Below are positions 8,561-19,029 of a stretch of 64,000 bases of DNA, piece by piece. Both the position numbers and the translations under genes were made by a program. Origin of the DNA: Mycolicibacterium arabiense (GTDB lineage Bacteria > Actinomycetota > Actinomycetes > Mycobacteriales > Mycobacteriaceae); contig NZ_AP022593.1 in the NCBI RefSeq assembly GCF_010731815.2, positions 5,456,001-5,520,000 of the forward strand, in the 5' to 3' direction. Within the stretch, counting starts at the first letter, position 1, and every line of letters begins with the position of its first letter. The notes under the pieces are model-generated. The model ran no database searches, was not told the origin of the DNA, and worked only from the letters and a program-made list of their open reading frames with translations.

Positions 8561-9871
8561 TCACGTGCCCTCGGGGGCGACCATGCGGGTCGGGATGGCC
8601 GGCTCGCCACCGGAGAGCTTCAGCCCGTCCCACGGCAGGCTCACCAGTCCTGCGGCGACCCGCGCGCGTGCGGCCTCCAGGGAGAAGTCCGCGACCGCGT
8701 CACCGCCGCGGACCATCGGCACCGCCAGTTCACGCGCTACCAGCCCCTCGGGTGCCGACGGCGCGCGCCCGGCGGGGTGGACGACCTCTTCGACGACGGT
8801 GCCCGACGGCTTGGCCAGCCGCAGCGCCTGCTTGCCGCCGCCGTGAGACTCCTTGTGGCTGCTGCGCTTGGCGACGGGGATGCCGTCGACCTCGACCAGC
8901 TTGTAGACCATGCCCGCCGTCGGCGCGCCCGAGCCGGTGACCACGGACGTGCCGACGCCGTAGGAATCGACAGGTTCGGCACGCAGCGCGGCGATCGCGA
9001 ACTCGTCGAGGTCGCTGGAGACCACGATCTTCGTGCCCGTCGCGCCGAGCCCGTCGAGCTGGTCGCGGACCTGCCGGACCAGCACCCCGAGTTCGCCGGA
9101 GTCGATGCGGACGGCACCGAGTTCGGGACCGGCGACCGCGACCGCGTTGGCGACGCCGGTCGCGATGTCGTAGGTGTCGACCAGCAGCGTGGTGCCGACG
9201 CCGAGCGCGTCGACCTGGGCTGCGAACGCCGCCTTCTCGTCCGTTCCGCTCGCCGACGCGTGCAGGAGCGTGAAGGCGTGAGCACTGGTGCCCATCGTGG
9301 GAACGCCGTGGCGCTGCTCGGCCGCGAGGTTCGACGACCCGGAGAAACCGGCGAGGTAGGCGGCGCGGGCCGCCGCGACCGCGGCTTCCTCATGGGTGCG
9401 GCGCGACCCCATCTCGATCAGCGGCCTGCCCTCGGCGGCGCTCACCATGCGGGCCGCGGCCGAGGCGATGGCACTGTCGTGGTTGAGGATCGACAGGGCC
9501 AGCGTCTCGAGCAGGACGCACTCGGCGAAGGTGCCCCGCACCGACAGCACGGGGGAGCCCGGGAAGTACAGCTCGCCCTCGGGGTAGCCGTCGACGTCGC
9601 CGCCGAAGCGGTAGCCCTCGAGGTAGGCCAGCGTGTCGGGATCGAGGAAGTCGTCGAGCAGGCTCAGCGCGGCGGCGTCGAACGTGAACTGCGACAAGGC
9701 TTCCACCAGGCGTGCGGTGCCCGCGACGACGCCGTAACGGCGACCGTCGGGCAGCCTGCGGGCGAAGACCTCGAAGGTGGTCCGGCGATGCGCGGTCCCG
9801 TTGCGAAGTGCCGCGGCGAGCATCGTGAGTTCGTACTTGTCGGTGAACATCGCCGTCGACGAGGTAGCCAC
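8561..9871 (-). CDS. pncB: Nicotinate phosphoribosyltransferase
   Basis: A 436-residue enzyme of the Preiss-Handler NAD salvage route, converting nicotinate and PRPP to nicotinate mononucleotide. The hallmark N-terminal FTDKYELTMLAAAL is followed by EVFARRLP, FPGSPVLSVRG and IDSGELGVL, all as in PncB1 (Rv1330c). The GTG at 9871 is chosen; ATG at 9850 would start directly at the conserved MFTDKYEL and is also possible. It is divergent from clpS with about 100 bp between them and nearly abuts dinG downstream, so pncB and dinG may be cotranscribed. Confidence 0.95.
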   Translation of the reverse strand: MATSSTAMFTDKYELTMLAAALRNGTAHRRTTFEVFARRLPDGRRYGVVAGTARLVEALSQFTFDAAALSLLDDFLDPDTLAYLEGYRFGGDVDGYPEGELYFPGSPVLSVRGTFAECVLLETLALSILNHDSAIASAAARMVSAAEGRPLIEMGSRRTHEEAAVAAARAAYLAGFSGSSNLAAEQRHGVPTMGTSAHAFTLLHASASGTDEKAAFAAQVDALGVGTTLLVDTYDIATGVANAVAVAGPELGAVRIDSGELGVLVRQVRDQLDGLGATGTKIVVSSDLDEFAIAALRAEPVDSYGVGTSVVTGSGAPTAGMVYKLVEVDGIPVAKRSSHKESHGGGKQALRLAKPSGTVVEEVVHPAGRAPSAPEGLVARELAVPMVRGGDAVADFSLEAARARVAAGLVSLPWDGLKLSGGEPAIPTRMVAPEGT

Positions 9872-9975
9872 ACGCCCAACCGTAGCCGCTGGTACTCCAG
9901 CGTCGATCAGCGCCGATCCAATCCCCGGGTCGCTGCGCTCCTGCCCGCCGGAACCCACTCGCTATCCTAGGCGGC

Positions 9976-10290
9976 ATGGTTACCCCAGCACGGACCCGTC
10001 CGGGTACCCGTGAGGAGCGATCGGCCGACGCCGTCGCAGCCGAGGACACCGCCACCGACGCACCCTGGGTGACGATCGTGTGGGACGACCCGGTCAACCT
10101 GATGTCCTACGTCACCTACGTCTTCCAGAAGCTGTTCGGCTATAGCGAGCCGCACGCCAACAAGTTGATGATGCAGGTGCACGAGGAGGGCAAGGCGGTC
10201 GTGTCGGCGGGTAGCCGCGAATCGATGGAGGCAGACGTGTCCAAGTTGCATGCCGCGGGACTGTGGGCCTCCATGCAGCAGGACCGCTGA
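9976..10290 (+). CDS. clpS: ClpS, adaptor for the ClpCP protease
   Basis: A 104-residue adaptor matching Rv1331. After a flexible N-terminal tail of about 30 residues comes the ClpS core: [26 protein letters not shown], then [15 protein letters not shown] and the final [10 protein letters not shown]. ClpS binds N-degron substrates and the N-terminal domain of ClpC. The start is ATG at 9976. The DUF2017 gene follows after 9 bp, as in other actinobacteria, so the two are probably one transcript. Confidence 0.95.
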   Translation: MVTPARTRPGTREERSADAVAAEDTATDAPWVTIVWDDPVNLMSYVTYVFQKLFGYSEPHANKLMMQVHEEGKAVVSAGSRESMEADVSKLHAAGLWASMQQDR

Positions 10291-10299
10291 GGCCGGCGG

Positions 10300-10887
10300 G
10301 TGCGCAAGTGGAAACGGGTCGACACCGCTGAGGGCCCCCGGTACCGATCGTCGCTCGCGGCGCACGAGGCGGCGCTGGTGCGCAACCTCGTCTCGTCGTT
10401 GATCGAGATGCTCGCCGACCGCGAATCCGATTCGCCCACCGACGAACTCGAAGAACTCACCGGGATGAAGACGGGCAACTCGAAGCCGCCCGAGGACGAC
10501 ACGATGCGGCGGCTGCTGCCGGACTTCTACCGCCCCGCCACCGAGCATCCCGCGGGCTCGCGCACCGCGGAGAGCCTGAACGCGGCGCTGCGCAGCCTGC
10601 ACGAGCCGGCGATCATCGACGCGAAACGCCAAGCAGCGCAGCGCCTGCTGGACACGCTGCCTTCCACGGGCGGGAAGTTCGAGCTGACCGAGGACGACGC
10701 GCACTGCTGGGCAAGCGCGGTCAACGACGTGCGGCTGGCGCTGGGAACGATGCTCGAGATCGGCGCCGACGGGCCCGACCGGCTGCCGGCCGAGCACCCG
10801 ATGGCAGGGCACCTCGACGTCTACCAGTGGCTGACCGTGTTGCAGGAGTACCTGGTGCTGGGACTGATGAACTCGTCGCACCGATGA
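10300..10887 (+). CDS. DUF2017 family protein (Rv1332-like)
   Basis: A 195-residue soluble protein, GTG start at 10300, corresponding to Rv1332. It begins RKWKRVDTAEG and has conserved segments RRLLPDFYRP and a C-terminal WLTVLQEYLVLGLM. DUF2017 proteins sit next to clpS in most actinobacteria and have been described as transcriptional-regulator-like, but the biochemical role is not established. The conserved clpS linkage suggests a function tied to proteolysis. The next gene begins 11 bp after its stop. Confidence 0.88.
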   Translation: MRKWKRVDTAEGPRYRSSLAAHEAALVRNLVSSLIEMLADRESDSPTDELEELTGMKTGNSKPPEDDTMRRLLPDFYRPATEHPAGSRTAESLNAALRSLHEPAIIDAKRQAAQRLLDTLPSTGGKFELTEDDAHCWASAVNDVRLALGTMLEIGADGPDRLPAEHPMAGHLDVYQWLTVLQEYLVLGLMNSSHR

Positions 10888-10897
10888 GCGACCCACG

Positions 10898-11938
10898 ATG
10901 ACCGGTTCGGGGTTCGGCTCGATCACCGACGTCGCGGGCATCATGGTCGGCCACCACCACCGGCTCGACGACGACGCCACGCTCGGCTCCGGCTGGGCCA
11001 CCGGCACCACCGTGGTGCTCACTCCGCCGGGAACGGTCGGCGCCGTCGACGTGCGCGGCGGTGCGCCGGGCACGCGGGAGACCGATCTGCTCCACCCGTC
11101 CAACAGCGTGCGCTACGTGGACGCGGTGATGCTGACCGGCGGTAGCGCGTTCGGACTTGCCGCGGCCGACGGCCTCATGCAGTGGCTCGAGACCCGCGAG
11201 CGGGGTGTCGCACTCGACGGCGGTCTCGTGCCGATCGTGCCCGCGGCGGTGATCTTCGACCTGCCCGTCGGCGGCTGGCAGTGCAGGCCGACCGCCGAGT
11301 TCGGCGAGCGGGCCGCCGAGGCCGCGGGGCCGTCCGTCGCGGTCGGAACCGTAGGGGCCGGGGTCGGCGCCCGCGCAGGCGCGCTCAAGGGTGGTCTCGG
11401 CACGGCGTCGATGCGACTCGACGACATCGGCGTCACCGTCGGTGCGATCGTCGCAGTCAACTCGGCGGGCAACGTCGCCGATCCGCGCACGGGCCTGCCG
11501 TGGATGGTCGAGTACGCGCGGGAGTTCGGCCTCGTCCCGCCGCCGCCCGAGGAGGTCGACGCCTTCCGCGAGCGCGACGCCGAACTGTCGCCCTTCAACA
11601 CCACGATCGCCGTCGTCGCGACCGACGCACTGCTCAGCCCCGCCGCATGTCACCGCATGGCCGTGGCCGCCCAGGACGGCCTCGCCCGCACGATCCGGCC
11701 GGTGCACACGCCACTCGACGGTGACTCGGTGTTCGCGCTGGCGACCGGCGCCATCGAGGTCGAGCCCGCGAGCGACACCCCGGCCGCGATGTCGCCGGAG
11801 ACCAAGCTGACCGCCGCCGTCGGCGCCGCGGCGGCCGACTGTCTGGCCCGTGCGGTCATGGTCGGCGTGCTCGCCGCCGAGGCGGTGGCAGGAATACCCA
11901 CCTACCGTGACATGTTGCCCGGAGCGTTCGGCGAGTGA
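10898..11938 (+). CDS. P1 family (DmpA-type) self-processing aminopeptidase
   Basis: A 346-residue protein matching Rv1333, of the N-terminal-nucleophile P1/DmpA family. It shows the family opening GSITDVAGIMVGHH, the segment TGGSAFGLAAADGL, and a likely autocleavage region SPFNTTIAVVATDA near residues 232-245, where a Thr would become the nucleophile of the beta chain. Members are aminopeptidases or amidases of broad specificity. It lies in the clpS to cysM gene string, 14 bp upstream of mec. The physiological substrate is not known. Confidence 0.87.
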   Translation: MTGSGFGSITDVAGIMVGHHHRLDDDATLGSGWATGTTVVLTPPGTVGAVDVRGGAPGTRETDLLHPSNSVRYVDAVMLTGGSAFGLAAADGLMQWLETRERGVALDGGLVPIVPAAVIFDLPVGGWQCRPTAEFGERAAEAAGPSVAVGTVGAGVGARAGALKGGLGTASMRLDDIGVTVGAIVAVNSAGNVADPRTGLPWMVEYAREFGLVPPPPEEVDAFRERDAELSPFNTTIAVVATDALLSPAACHRMAVAAQDGLARTIRPVHTPLDGDSVFALATGAIEVEPASDTPAAMSPETKLTAAVGAAAADCLARAVMVGVLAAEAVAGIPTYRDMLPGAFGE

Positions 11939-11952
11939 AGGGGAAGTGACCG

Positions 11953-12366
11953 GTGCTGGTGATCCGTAGCGATCTGGTGGACGCCATGGTGGCCCATGCC
12001 CGCGCCGACCACCCCGACGAGGCCTGCGGCATCGTCGCCGGGCCGGACGGCTCGGACCGGCCGGAACGGTTCGTCGCCATGCTCAACGCCGAGCGGTCGC
12101 CCACCTTCTACCGCTTCGACTCCGCCGAGCAGCTCAAGGTGTGGCGCGCGATGGACGAGGCCGACGAGGTGCCCGTCGTCATCTACCACTCCCACACCGG
12201 CACCGAGGCGTACCCGAGCCGTACCGACATCTCGTTCGCCTCCGAACCCGACGCCCACTACGTGCTGATCTCCACTCGTGACCCCGAGGTTCACGAACTC
12301 CGCAGCTACCGCATCGTCGAGGGCGTCGTCACCGAAGAGCCGGTCACGGTCGTCGACCGGTACTGA
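11953..12366 (+). CDS. mec: Mec, JAMM metallopeptidase releasing cysteine from CysO
   Basis: A 137-residue Mec protein (Rv1334). The JAMM zinc motif is complete: E23 in HPDEACGIVAG, H79 and H81 in YHSHTGTEAYPSRTD, then S89 and D92. In M. tuberculosis Mec hydrolyses the CysO-cysteine adduct to free cysteine and regenerate CysO. The start is GTG at 11953. It directly precedes cysO and cysM, completing the O-phosphoserine and sulfur-carrier cysteine route. Confidence 0.96.
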   Translation: MLVIRSDLVDAMVAHARADHPDEACGIVAGPDGSDRPERFVAMLNAERSPTFYRFDSAEQLKVWRAMDEADEVPVVIYHSHTGTEAYPSRTDISFASEPDAHYVLISTRDPEVHELRSYRIVEGVVTEEPVTVVDRY

Positions 12367-12423
12367 CTCTCCCGACTTCACCGAAACCGAACCGTCCAGT
12401 ACGGCAACGAAAGGACCGAGCCC

Positions 12424-12717
12424 ATGACCGTCAGCGTGTCGATCCCGACCATCCTGCGCACCCACACCGGCGGGGAGAAGCGCGTGAGCGCCTCCGGTGA
12501 CACCCTCAAGGCCGTCATCGACGACCTCGAGGCCAACTACTCCGGCATCACCGAAAAGCTGGTCGACGCGGAAAGGCCCGGCAAGCTGCATCGCTTCGTC
12601 AACATCTACGTCAACGACGAGGACGTGCGCTTCTCTGGCGGTCTGGACACCACGATCTCCGACGGCGACTCGGTGACGATCCTGCCCGCCGTCGCGGGCG
12701 GGGCAGTCGGCGGCTGA
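12424..12717 (+). CDS. cysO: CysO, ThiS/MoaD-like sulfur carrier protein
   Basis: A 97-residue ubiquitin-fold protein that ends in the required Gly-Gly (GGAVGG), the site of thiocarboxylate formation. It corresponds to Rv1335. CysO carries sulfur as a C-terminal thiocarboxylate to CysM, and the resulting cysteine is released by Mec. ATG start at 12424, preceded by AAAGGA. The stop is 3 bp from the GTG of cysM, which fits coupled expression of carrier and synthase. Confidence 0.96.
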   Translation: MTVSVSIPTILRTHTGGEKRVSASGDTLKAVIDDLEANYSGITEKLVDAERPGKLHRFVNIYVNDEDVRFSGGLDTTISDGDSVTILPAVAGGAVGG

Positions 12718-14348
<1,631 letters not shown>

Positions 14349-14523
14349 TCACCGGCGGATCGCGCTTTGCTGAATTGAGGTGTGCGCCACACCTCGACCG
14401 GATCGCAGTCAGGGTCTCTCTCGGCGTCCTCCCAGGTGAGACGTCACACGGTGACGATTCGGTGAATCCGGACGCCCAAAGCGGTGATGTTTTCGTCACA
14501 TGGGGACGGGGCATGGCAAGCTA
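14349..14523 (+). other. 175-bp intergenic gap where murI is expected
   Basis: No coding sequence is visible. Glutamate racemase (murI) normally occupies this position between the rhomboid and Rv1339-type genes, but neither strand shows MurI motifs. The gap contains the promoter and leader of the phosphodiesterase gene and some imperfect GTGA/TCAC dyads. Confidence 0.6.
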
Positions 14524-15297
14524 GTGAGCGTGCGAATCACCGTTCTGGGATGCTCCGGGAGTGTGACGGGGCCTGATTCGCCTGCCTCGGGATATCTGTT
14601 GACCGCGCCCGACACGCCACCACTGGTCCTCGACTTCGGCGGCGGCGTCCTCGGCGCCCTGCAGCGGCACGCCGATCCCGGCACCGTCGGGGTCCTGCTC
14701 TCGCACCTGCACGCCGACCACTGCCTCGACCTTCCCGGCCTATTCGTGTGGCGGCGGTACCACCCGACCCCGCCGAAGGGGCGCGCGCTCATGTACGGGC
14801 CGGAGGCGACGTGGGCCCGCCTCGGCGCCGCATCGTCGCCCGAGGGCCGCGAGATCGACGACTTCACCGACGTGTTCGATCTCCGCCGGTGGACCGACGG
14901 CGAGCACGTCCAGATCGGCGCGCTCGACGTCCTACCCCGGCTGCTGTGCCACCCGACAGAGTCCTACGGCATGCGCTTCACCGACCCGTCCGGTGCCACG
15001 TTCGTCTACAGCGGCGACACCGGATACTGCGACGCGCTGATCGAACTGGCCAGCGGCGCGGACGTCTTCCTGTGCGAGGCGTCGTGGACCGATTCGCCCG
15101 ACCGTCCGCCGAAGCTGCACCTCTCCGGCGCCGAGGCAGGCCGCGCCGCCGCCAAAGCCGGTGTCCGCGAACTGCTGTTGACCCACATCCCGCCGTGGAC
15201 CTCGCGTGAGGACGTCATCGGCGAGGCGAAGGCCGAGTTCGACGGGCCGGTGCACGCCGTGGTGTGCGACGAGTCCTACGACGTCACGCGCTCCTGA
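14524..15297 (+). CDS. Rv1339-type cyclic nucleotide phosphodiesterase (metallo-beta-lactamase fold)
   Basis: A 257-residue metallo-beta-lactamase fold protein closely matching Rv1339. The metal motif HLHADH is in LLSHLHADHCLDLPG, and further ligands lie in FVYSGDTGYCD and LTHIPPWTS. Rv1339 homologues have been characterised as atypical cAMP phosphodiesterases affecting cAMP level, membrane bioenergetics and drug tolerance. The GTG at 14524 matches the conserved start VSVRITVLGC; a GTG/ATG 24 bp upstream is in frame but less likely. rph follows after 42 bp. Confidence 0.92.
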   Translation: MSVRITVLGCSGSVTGPDSPASGYLLTAPDTPPLVLDFGGGVLGALQRHADPGTVGVLLSHLHADHCLDLPGLFVWRRYHPTPPKGRALMYGPEATWARLGAASSPEGREIDDFTDVFDLRRWTDGEHVQIGALDVLPRLLCHPTESYGMRFTDPSGATFVYSGDTGYCDALIELASGADVFLCEASWTDSPDRPPKLHLSGAEAGRAAAKAGVRELLLTHIPPWTSREDVIGEAKAEFDGPVHAVVCDESYDVTRS

Positions 15298-15339
15298 GCC
15301 AACCTGCAATCGGTCGGACCCGGCCGTTAGGGTTGAGCC

Positions 15340-16122
15340 GTGTCCAGACGAGAAGACGGCCGCCTCGACGACGAGTTGCGCCCGGTGACGATCACCCGCG
15401 GTTTCACCAATCACCCCGCCGGGTCCGTGCTGGTGGAGTTCGGTCAGACCCGCGTCATGTGCACCGCCAGCGTCACCGACGGCGTGCCGCGATGGCGCAA
15501 GGGTTCGGGCCAGGGCTGGCTGACCGCCGAGTACGCGATGCTGCCCGCGGCCACCCACGACCGCTCGGACCGTGAGTCGGTCAAGGGTCGCGTCGGCGGC
15601 CGTACGCAGGAGATCAGCCGCCTCATCGGCCGGTCGCTGCGGGCGTGCATCGACCTCGGGGCGCTCGGCGAGAACACCATCGCCCTCGACTGCGACGTAC
15701 TCCAGGCCGACGGCGGAACCCGGACCGCGGCGATCACCGGCGCCTACGTCGCTCTCTCCGACGCCGTGACCTACCTGGCCGCGGCTCAGAAGCTCTCCGA
15801 CCCGCGGCCGCTGTCGTGCGCGATCGCGGCGGTGTCCGTCGGCGTCGTCGACGGCCGCGTGCGGGTCGACCTGCCGTACTCCGAGGATTCGCGCGCCGAG
15901 GTCGACATGAACGTCGTCGCGACCGACACCGGCACGCTGGTCGAGATCCAGGGCACGGGCGAAGGCGCCACGTTCCCCCGCTCCACGCTGGACAAGATGC
16001 TCGACGCGGCCATGGCCTCGTGCGAGCAGTTGTTCGCGGTGCAGAACGCCGCGCTGGAACTGCCGTACCCCGGTGTGCTCCCGGAGCCGACGGGCCCGAC
16101 GAAGAAGGCCTTCGGAAGCTGA
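15340..16122 (+). CDS. rph: Ribonuclease PH
   Basis: A 260-residue phosphorolytic 3' exoribonuclease that trims tRNA precursors (Rv1340, rphA). It starts [15 protein letters not shown] and contains the family motifs [30 protein letters not shown] and the [14 protein letters not shown] segment that binds the phosphate and RNA end. A central [15 protein letters not shown] motif is present. GTG start at 15340. The NTP pyrophosphatase gene begins 6 bp after its stop, a pairing conserved in many bacteria. Confidence 0.96.
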   Translation: MSRREDGRLDDELRPVTITRGFTNHPAGSVLVEFGQTRVMCTASVTDGVPRWRKGSGQGWLTAEYAMLPAATHDRSDRESVKGRVGGRTQEISRLIGRSLRACIDLGALGENTIALDCDVLQADGGTRTAAITGAYVALSDAVTYLAAAQKLSDPRPLSCAIAAVSVGVVDGRVRVDLPYSEDSRAEVDMNVVATDTGTLVEIQGTGEGATFPRSTLDKMLDAAMASCEQLFAVQNAALELPYPGVLPEPTGPTKKAFGS

Positions 16123-16128
16123 CCCGGC

Positions 16129-16728
16129 GTGACTGATCTGCTGGTTGCCACGCGCAACGCCAAGAAGCTCGCCGAACTCCACCGCGTACTCGACGCCGCA
16201 GGCGTCACCGGCCTGCGGTTGCTGTCGCTGAACGACGTGCCTGCGTTCGACGAGGCACCCGAGACCGGGGCCACGTTCGAGGAGAACGCCCTGGCCAAGG
16301 CCCGGGATGCCTTCCGCGCCACCGGATTGCCGTCGGTCGCCGACGACTCCGGTATCGCGGTGGACGCGCTGAACGGGATGCCGGGCGTGTTGTCGGCACG
16401 GTGGTCGGGTGTGCACGGCGACGACGCGTCGAACACCACGCTCCTGCTAGGCCAGCTCAAGGACGTGCCCGTGGAACGGCGTGGTGCGGCGTTCGTGTCG
16501 GCGTGCGCGCTCGCGCACGCCGGCGGCGAGACCGTGGTGCGAGGCGAGTGGCCGGGTGCGGTCGCGTTCGAGCCGCGCGGCTCCGGCGGCTTCGGCTACG
16601 ACCCGGTGTTCGTGCCGGAGGGGTCGTCGCGGTCGGCGGCCGAGCTGACCCCGGAGGAGAAGGACGCGGCGTCGCACCGCGGCAGGGCGCTGGCCCAACT
16701 GGTGCCCGCACTGCGCGCACTCGTCTGA
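16129..16728 (+). CDS. rdgB: RdgB/HAM1 family XTP/dITP pyrophosphatase
   Basis: A 199-residue enzyme (Rv1341-like) that hydrolyses non-canonical purine nucleotides such as dITP and XTP to monophosphates, keeping them out of DNA and RNA. Motifs are typical: LLVATRNAKKLAEL at the N-terminus, ETGATFEENALAKA, SVADDSGIAVDAL and GFGYDPVF near residue 160. GTG start at 16129. It closes the rph operon; 42 bp of AT-richer DNA follows before the MFS gene. Confidence 0.95.
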   Translation: MTDLLVATRNAKKLAELHRVLDAAGVTGLRLLSLNDVPAFDEAPETGATFEENALAKARDAFRATGLPSVADDSGIAVDALNGMPGVLSARWSGVHGDDASNTTLLLGQLKDVPVERRGAAFVSACALAHAGGETVVRGEWPGAVAFEPRGSGGFGYDPVFVPEGSSRSAAELTPEEKDAASHRGRALAQLVPALRALV

Positions 16729-16750
16729 CGCCGCAGCAGCAAATTTTCGA

Positions 16751-16771
16751 TAGCGTAGCTAACGTGTAGTG
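16751..16771 (+). promoter_or_regulatory. Likely leaderless promoter of the MFS exporter gene
   Basis: Two overlapping -10-like hexamers, TAGCGT (16751-16756) and TAACGT (16760-16765), lie just before the GTG at 16771. The second would place the transcription start at or next to the start codon, as in the leaderless transcripts common in mycobacteria. A short dyad, TAGC..GCTA, overlaps them and may be an operator. Confidence 0.4.
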
Positions 16772-18267
16772 TGCGCAACGTGGGTCGCCGTCGTTCCAAT
16801 AGCGCCGGGTCGTCGACTCGGCCTGCGCTCACCGCACGGCACCCGGCCATCCTGATCGCTGTCCTCTCGGTCGCCGGGATCAGCGTCTCCCTGATGCAGA
16901 CGCTGATCATTCCGCTGATCCCCGAACTGCCGAAGCTGCTGGACGCCAGCCCATCCGACGCGTCCTGGGCCGTCACGGCAACGCTGCTCACCGCCGCGGT
17001 CGCCACGCCGGTGTTCGGCAGGCTGGGTGACATGTACGGCGCCAAGCCGATGCTGATCACCTGCGCGCTGATGCTGATCGGCGGTTCGCTGATCGCGGCC
17101 ATGACGACGGCGCTGCTGCCGATGATCGTCGGGCGGGCGCTGCAAGGCTTCGGCATCCCGATCATCCCGCTCGGCATCAGCGTCCTGCGTGCCTGTGTCC
17201 CGGCCGAGAAAGTCGGCAGCGCAATGGGTTTGATGAGCGCCTCGCTCGGCGTCGGCGGTGCGCTCGGACTACCCCTGTCCGCGGTGATCGCGCAGCACTA
17301 CGACTGGCACGTGCTGTTCTGGTTCGCCACGGCGCTCGGCGTCATGGCGCTGGTCATGTTCACGACACTCGTCCCGCACGTGCCGTCGCGCTCCGACGAT
17401 CGCCTCGATCCGATCGGTGCCCTGCTGTTGGCCGCCGGGTTGGTGACGCTGCTGCTCGGCATCTCGAAGGGGCAGACCTGGGGGTGGACCAGCGGCCTGA
17501 CGCTGGGCATGTTCGGTTCGTCGCTCGTCGTCTTCGCGGTCTTCGGGTGGTGGGAGCTACGCGTACCGTCGCCGACCGTCGACCTGCGGACCACGGTGCG
17601 CCGACCCGTGCTCGCCACCAACGTGGCGTCGGTCGCCGTGGCGTTCGGCATGTTCGGCCTCTCACTCGTCGCACCGCAGATCCTGGAGATGCCGCGCGAG
17701 ACCGGCTTCGGACTGGGGCAGTCGATGCTCGCGACGGGGCTGTGGATGGCACCGGGCGGGCTCGCGATGATGGTCGCCTCACCCATCGCGGCGCGGATCG
17801 CCGCGGTGCGTGGGCCGCGCTTCACGCTGGTGGCCGGTGCCGCGATCATCTCCGGCTCCTATGCCGCGGGCGTCGCGCTCCTGGCCGCGCCGTGGCAAAT
17901 CATGCTGCTCAACATCACGGTCTCGGTCGGCGTCGGGTTCGCCTACGCGTCGATGCCCGCGCTGATCAACGCGGCGGTCCCCATGTCGGAGACCGCCGCC
18001 GCCAACGGGATCAACGCGCTGGCGCGGTCACTGGGCACGTCGATCTCCAGTGCGGTGATCGGCGCGATCCTCGCCGGAATGACGGTGTCACACGCCGGCT
18101 CGCAGGTGCCGTCGCTGGCGGGGCTCCAGACGGCGCTGCTGGTCGCCGCGGCGGTCGCGGGGCTGGCGGCGGTGCTGGCGCTGCTCATCCCGATCGCACG
18201 GCCCGTCGAACCCGCGGCGGTGGAGGAGGCGGCGCTGGCCGACCTCAGACCCCGAACTGCGCCTTGA
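16771..18267 (+). CDS. MFS drug-efflux transporter, DHA2-like
   Basis: A 498-residue membrane protein with about 13-14 hydrophobic helices. The loop 2-3 signature GRLGDMYGAKPM and motif C-like GVGGALGLPLSAV near residue 165 are typical of 14-helix drug:H+ antiporters. The N-terminus (RRRSNSAGSS) is basic and cytoplasmic. The start is GTG at 16771; a second GTG 9 bp later is also possible. The 3' end overlaps the convergent DUF3817 gene by 23 bp. The exported compound cannot be inferred; no regulator is adjacent. Confidence 0.85.
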   Translation: MRNVGRRRSNSAGSSTRPALTARHPAILIAVLSVAGISVSLMQTLIIPLIPELPKLLDASPSDASWAVTATLLTAAVATPVFGRLGDMYGAKPMLITCALMLIGGSLIAAMTTALLPMIVGRALQGFGIPIIPLGISVLRACVPAEKVGSAMGLMSASLGVGGALGLPLSAVIAQHYDWHVLFWFATALGVMALVMFTTLVPHVPSRSDDRLDPIGALLLAAGLVTLLLGISKGQTWGWTSGLTLGMFGSSLVVFAVFGWWELRVPSPTVDLRTTVRRPVLATNVASVAVAFGMFGLSLVAPQILEMPRETGFGLGQSMLATGLWMAPGGLAMMVASPIAARIAAVRGPRFTLVAGAAIISGSYAAGVALLAAPWQIMLLNITVSVGVGFAYASMPALINAAVPMSETAAANGINALARSLGTSISSAVIGAILAGMTVSHAGSQVPSLAGLQTALLVAAAVAGLAAVLALLIPIARPVEPAAVEEAALADLRPRTAP

Positions 18268-18622
18268 TCTTCTTCGTCTGGAAGTGCTCGACGATGATGC
18301 CGAGCAGCGGTATGGTGCCCGCCAGCAGCACGCCGATGGTCTTGCCGATGGGCCAGCGCACCTTGACGGCCAGGTTCGCCGCGAAGATCAGGTAAATGAA
18401 GTACACCCACCCGTGGACGACGGCGATCCAGCTGAGCGAGTCGTCGCCGAACCCGTACTTCAGCACCATCTCGTAGCAGAGCGCGATGAGCCACACGCCC
18501 GTCACCCAGGCCAACACCCGATAGCCGGTCAACGCCTTGCGGATGGTGTCGTTCGGCGTCTGCGACGCGGGATCGGACGCCTGGGGGCGCTGCGCGGGTG
18601 CCTCGGGATCGGGTGAGGTCAT
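18245..18622 (-). CDS. DUF3817 membrane protein (Rv1342c-like)
   Basis: A 125-residue protein with a Pro/Gln-rich cytoplasmic N-terminus (about 30 residues) and three hydrophobic helices, including LAWVTGVWLIALCYEM and VHGWVYFIYLIFAANLA. It matches Rv1342c and the DUF3817 family, for which no function is established. Its ATG overlaps the stop of the upstream gene by 4 bp (ATGA), so the two are co-translated. The 3' end overlaps the convergent MFS gene. Confidence 0.85.
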   Translation of the reverse strand: MTSPDPEAPAQRPQASDPASQTPNDTIRKALTGYRVLAWVTGVWLIALCYEMVLKYGFGDDSLSWIAVVHGWVYFIYLIFAANLAVKVRWPIGKTIGVLLAGTIPLLGIIVEHFQTKKIKAQFGV

Positions 18623-18996
18623 GGAATGGTCCTGTCGTTCTCGGTCTGCTTGGATCGGGCGAGTTCGGCGAGGTAGGCGTTGTACTCCGCGAGCGTCGGA
18701 TCGTCGTCCGGCAGTGCGGGCTTGGGCCGCTCGGGGAGCAGCCCCGCGGGAATCTCGGTCAGCTCGCCGCGGTTCGGCTTGACCGGCGGCGCCTCCTCGT
18801 AGCGGACGAACTTGTAGTACGCGTAGAAGCAGAACCCGGCGAACATCGGCCACTGCAGCGCGTAGCCGAGGTTCTGGAAGCTGCCCGACGTCGACTCGTA
18901 TCTCGTCCACTGCCACCACGCCAGCGCGAGGCATCCGGCGGCGCCGAGGCACACCAGCAGGATGAGCGCCGGCCTCCTACGCCGTGTAGTGGACAT
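18619..18996 (-). CDS. lprD: Membrane protein or lipoprotein, Rv1343c (LprD)-like
   Basis: A 125-residue protein beginning STTRRRRPALILL, with a lipobox-like LGAAGC at about residues 17-22 followed by WWQWTRYESTSGSFQNLGYALQWP, and a second hydrophobic helix (FAGFCFYAYYKF). It is close to M. tuberculosis Rv1343c, annotated LprD. The tail AEYNAYLAELA is conserved. Whether it is lipidated or a two-helix membrane protein cannot be settled by eye. It heads a two-gene unit with the DUF3817 gene. Confidence 0.85.
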   Translation of the reverse strand: MSTTRRRRPALILLVCLGAAGCLALAWWQWTRYESTSGSFQNLGYALQWPMFAGFCFYAYYKFVRYEEAPPVKPNRGELTEIPAGLLPERPKPALPDDDPTLAEYNAYLAELARSKQTENDRTIP

Positions 18997-19029
18997 GGGT
19001 CAACGGTACCGCGTTAGGATCGCGGCGTT

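Noticed and set aside
14484..14499. GTGA-N8-TCAC dyad before the cAMP phosphodiesterase gene, considered as a Crp site
   Set aside because: The Crp consensus has a 6-nt spacer between these arms; the 8-nt spacing does not fit.
14349..14523. A murI remnant
   Set aside because: Translating the gap in all frames gives no MurI motif such as the DSGxGG or cysteine segments.
14932..16416. A 494-codon minus-strand frame across rph
   Set aside because: It is antisense to three conserved genes and has no recognisable domains.
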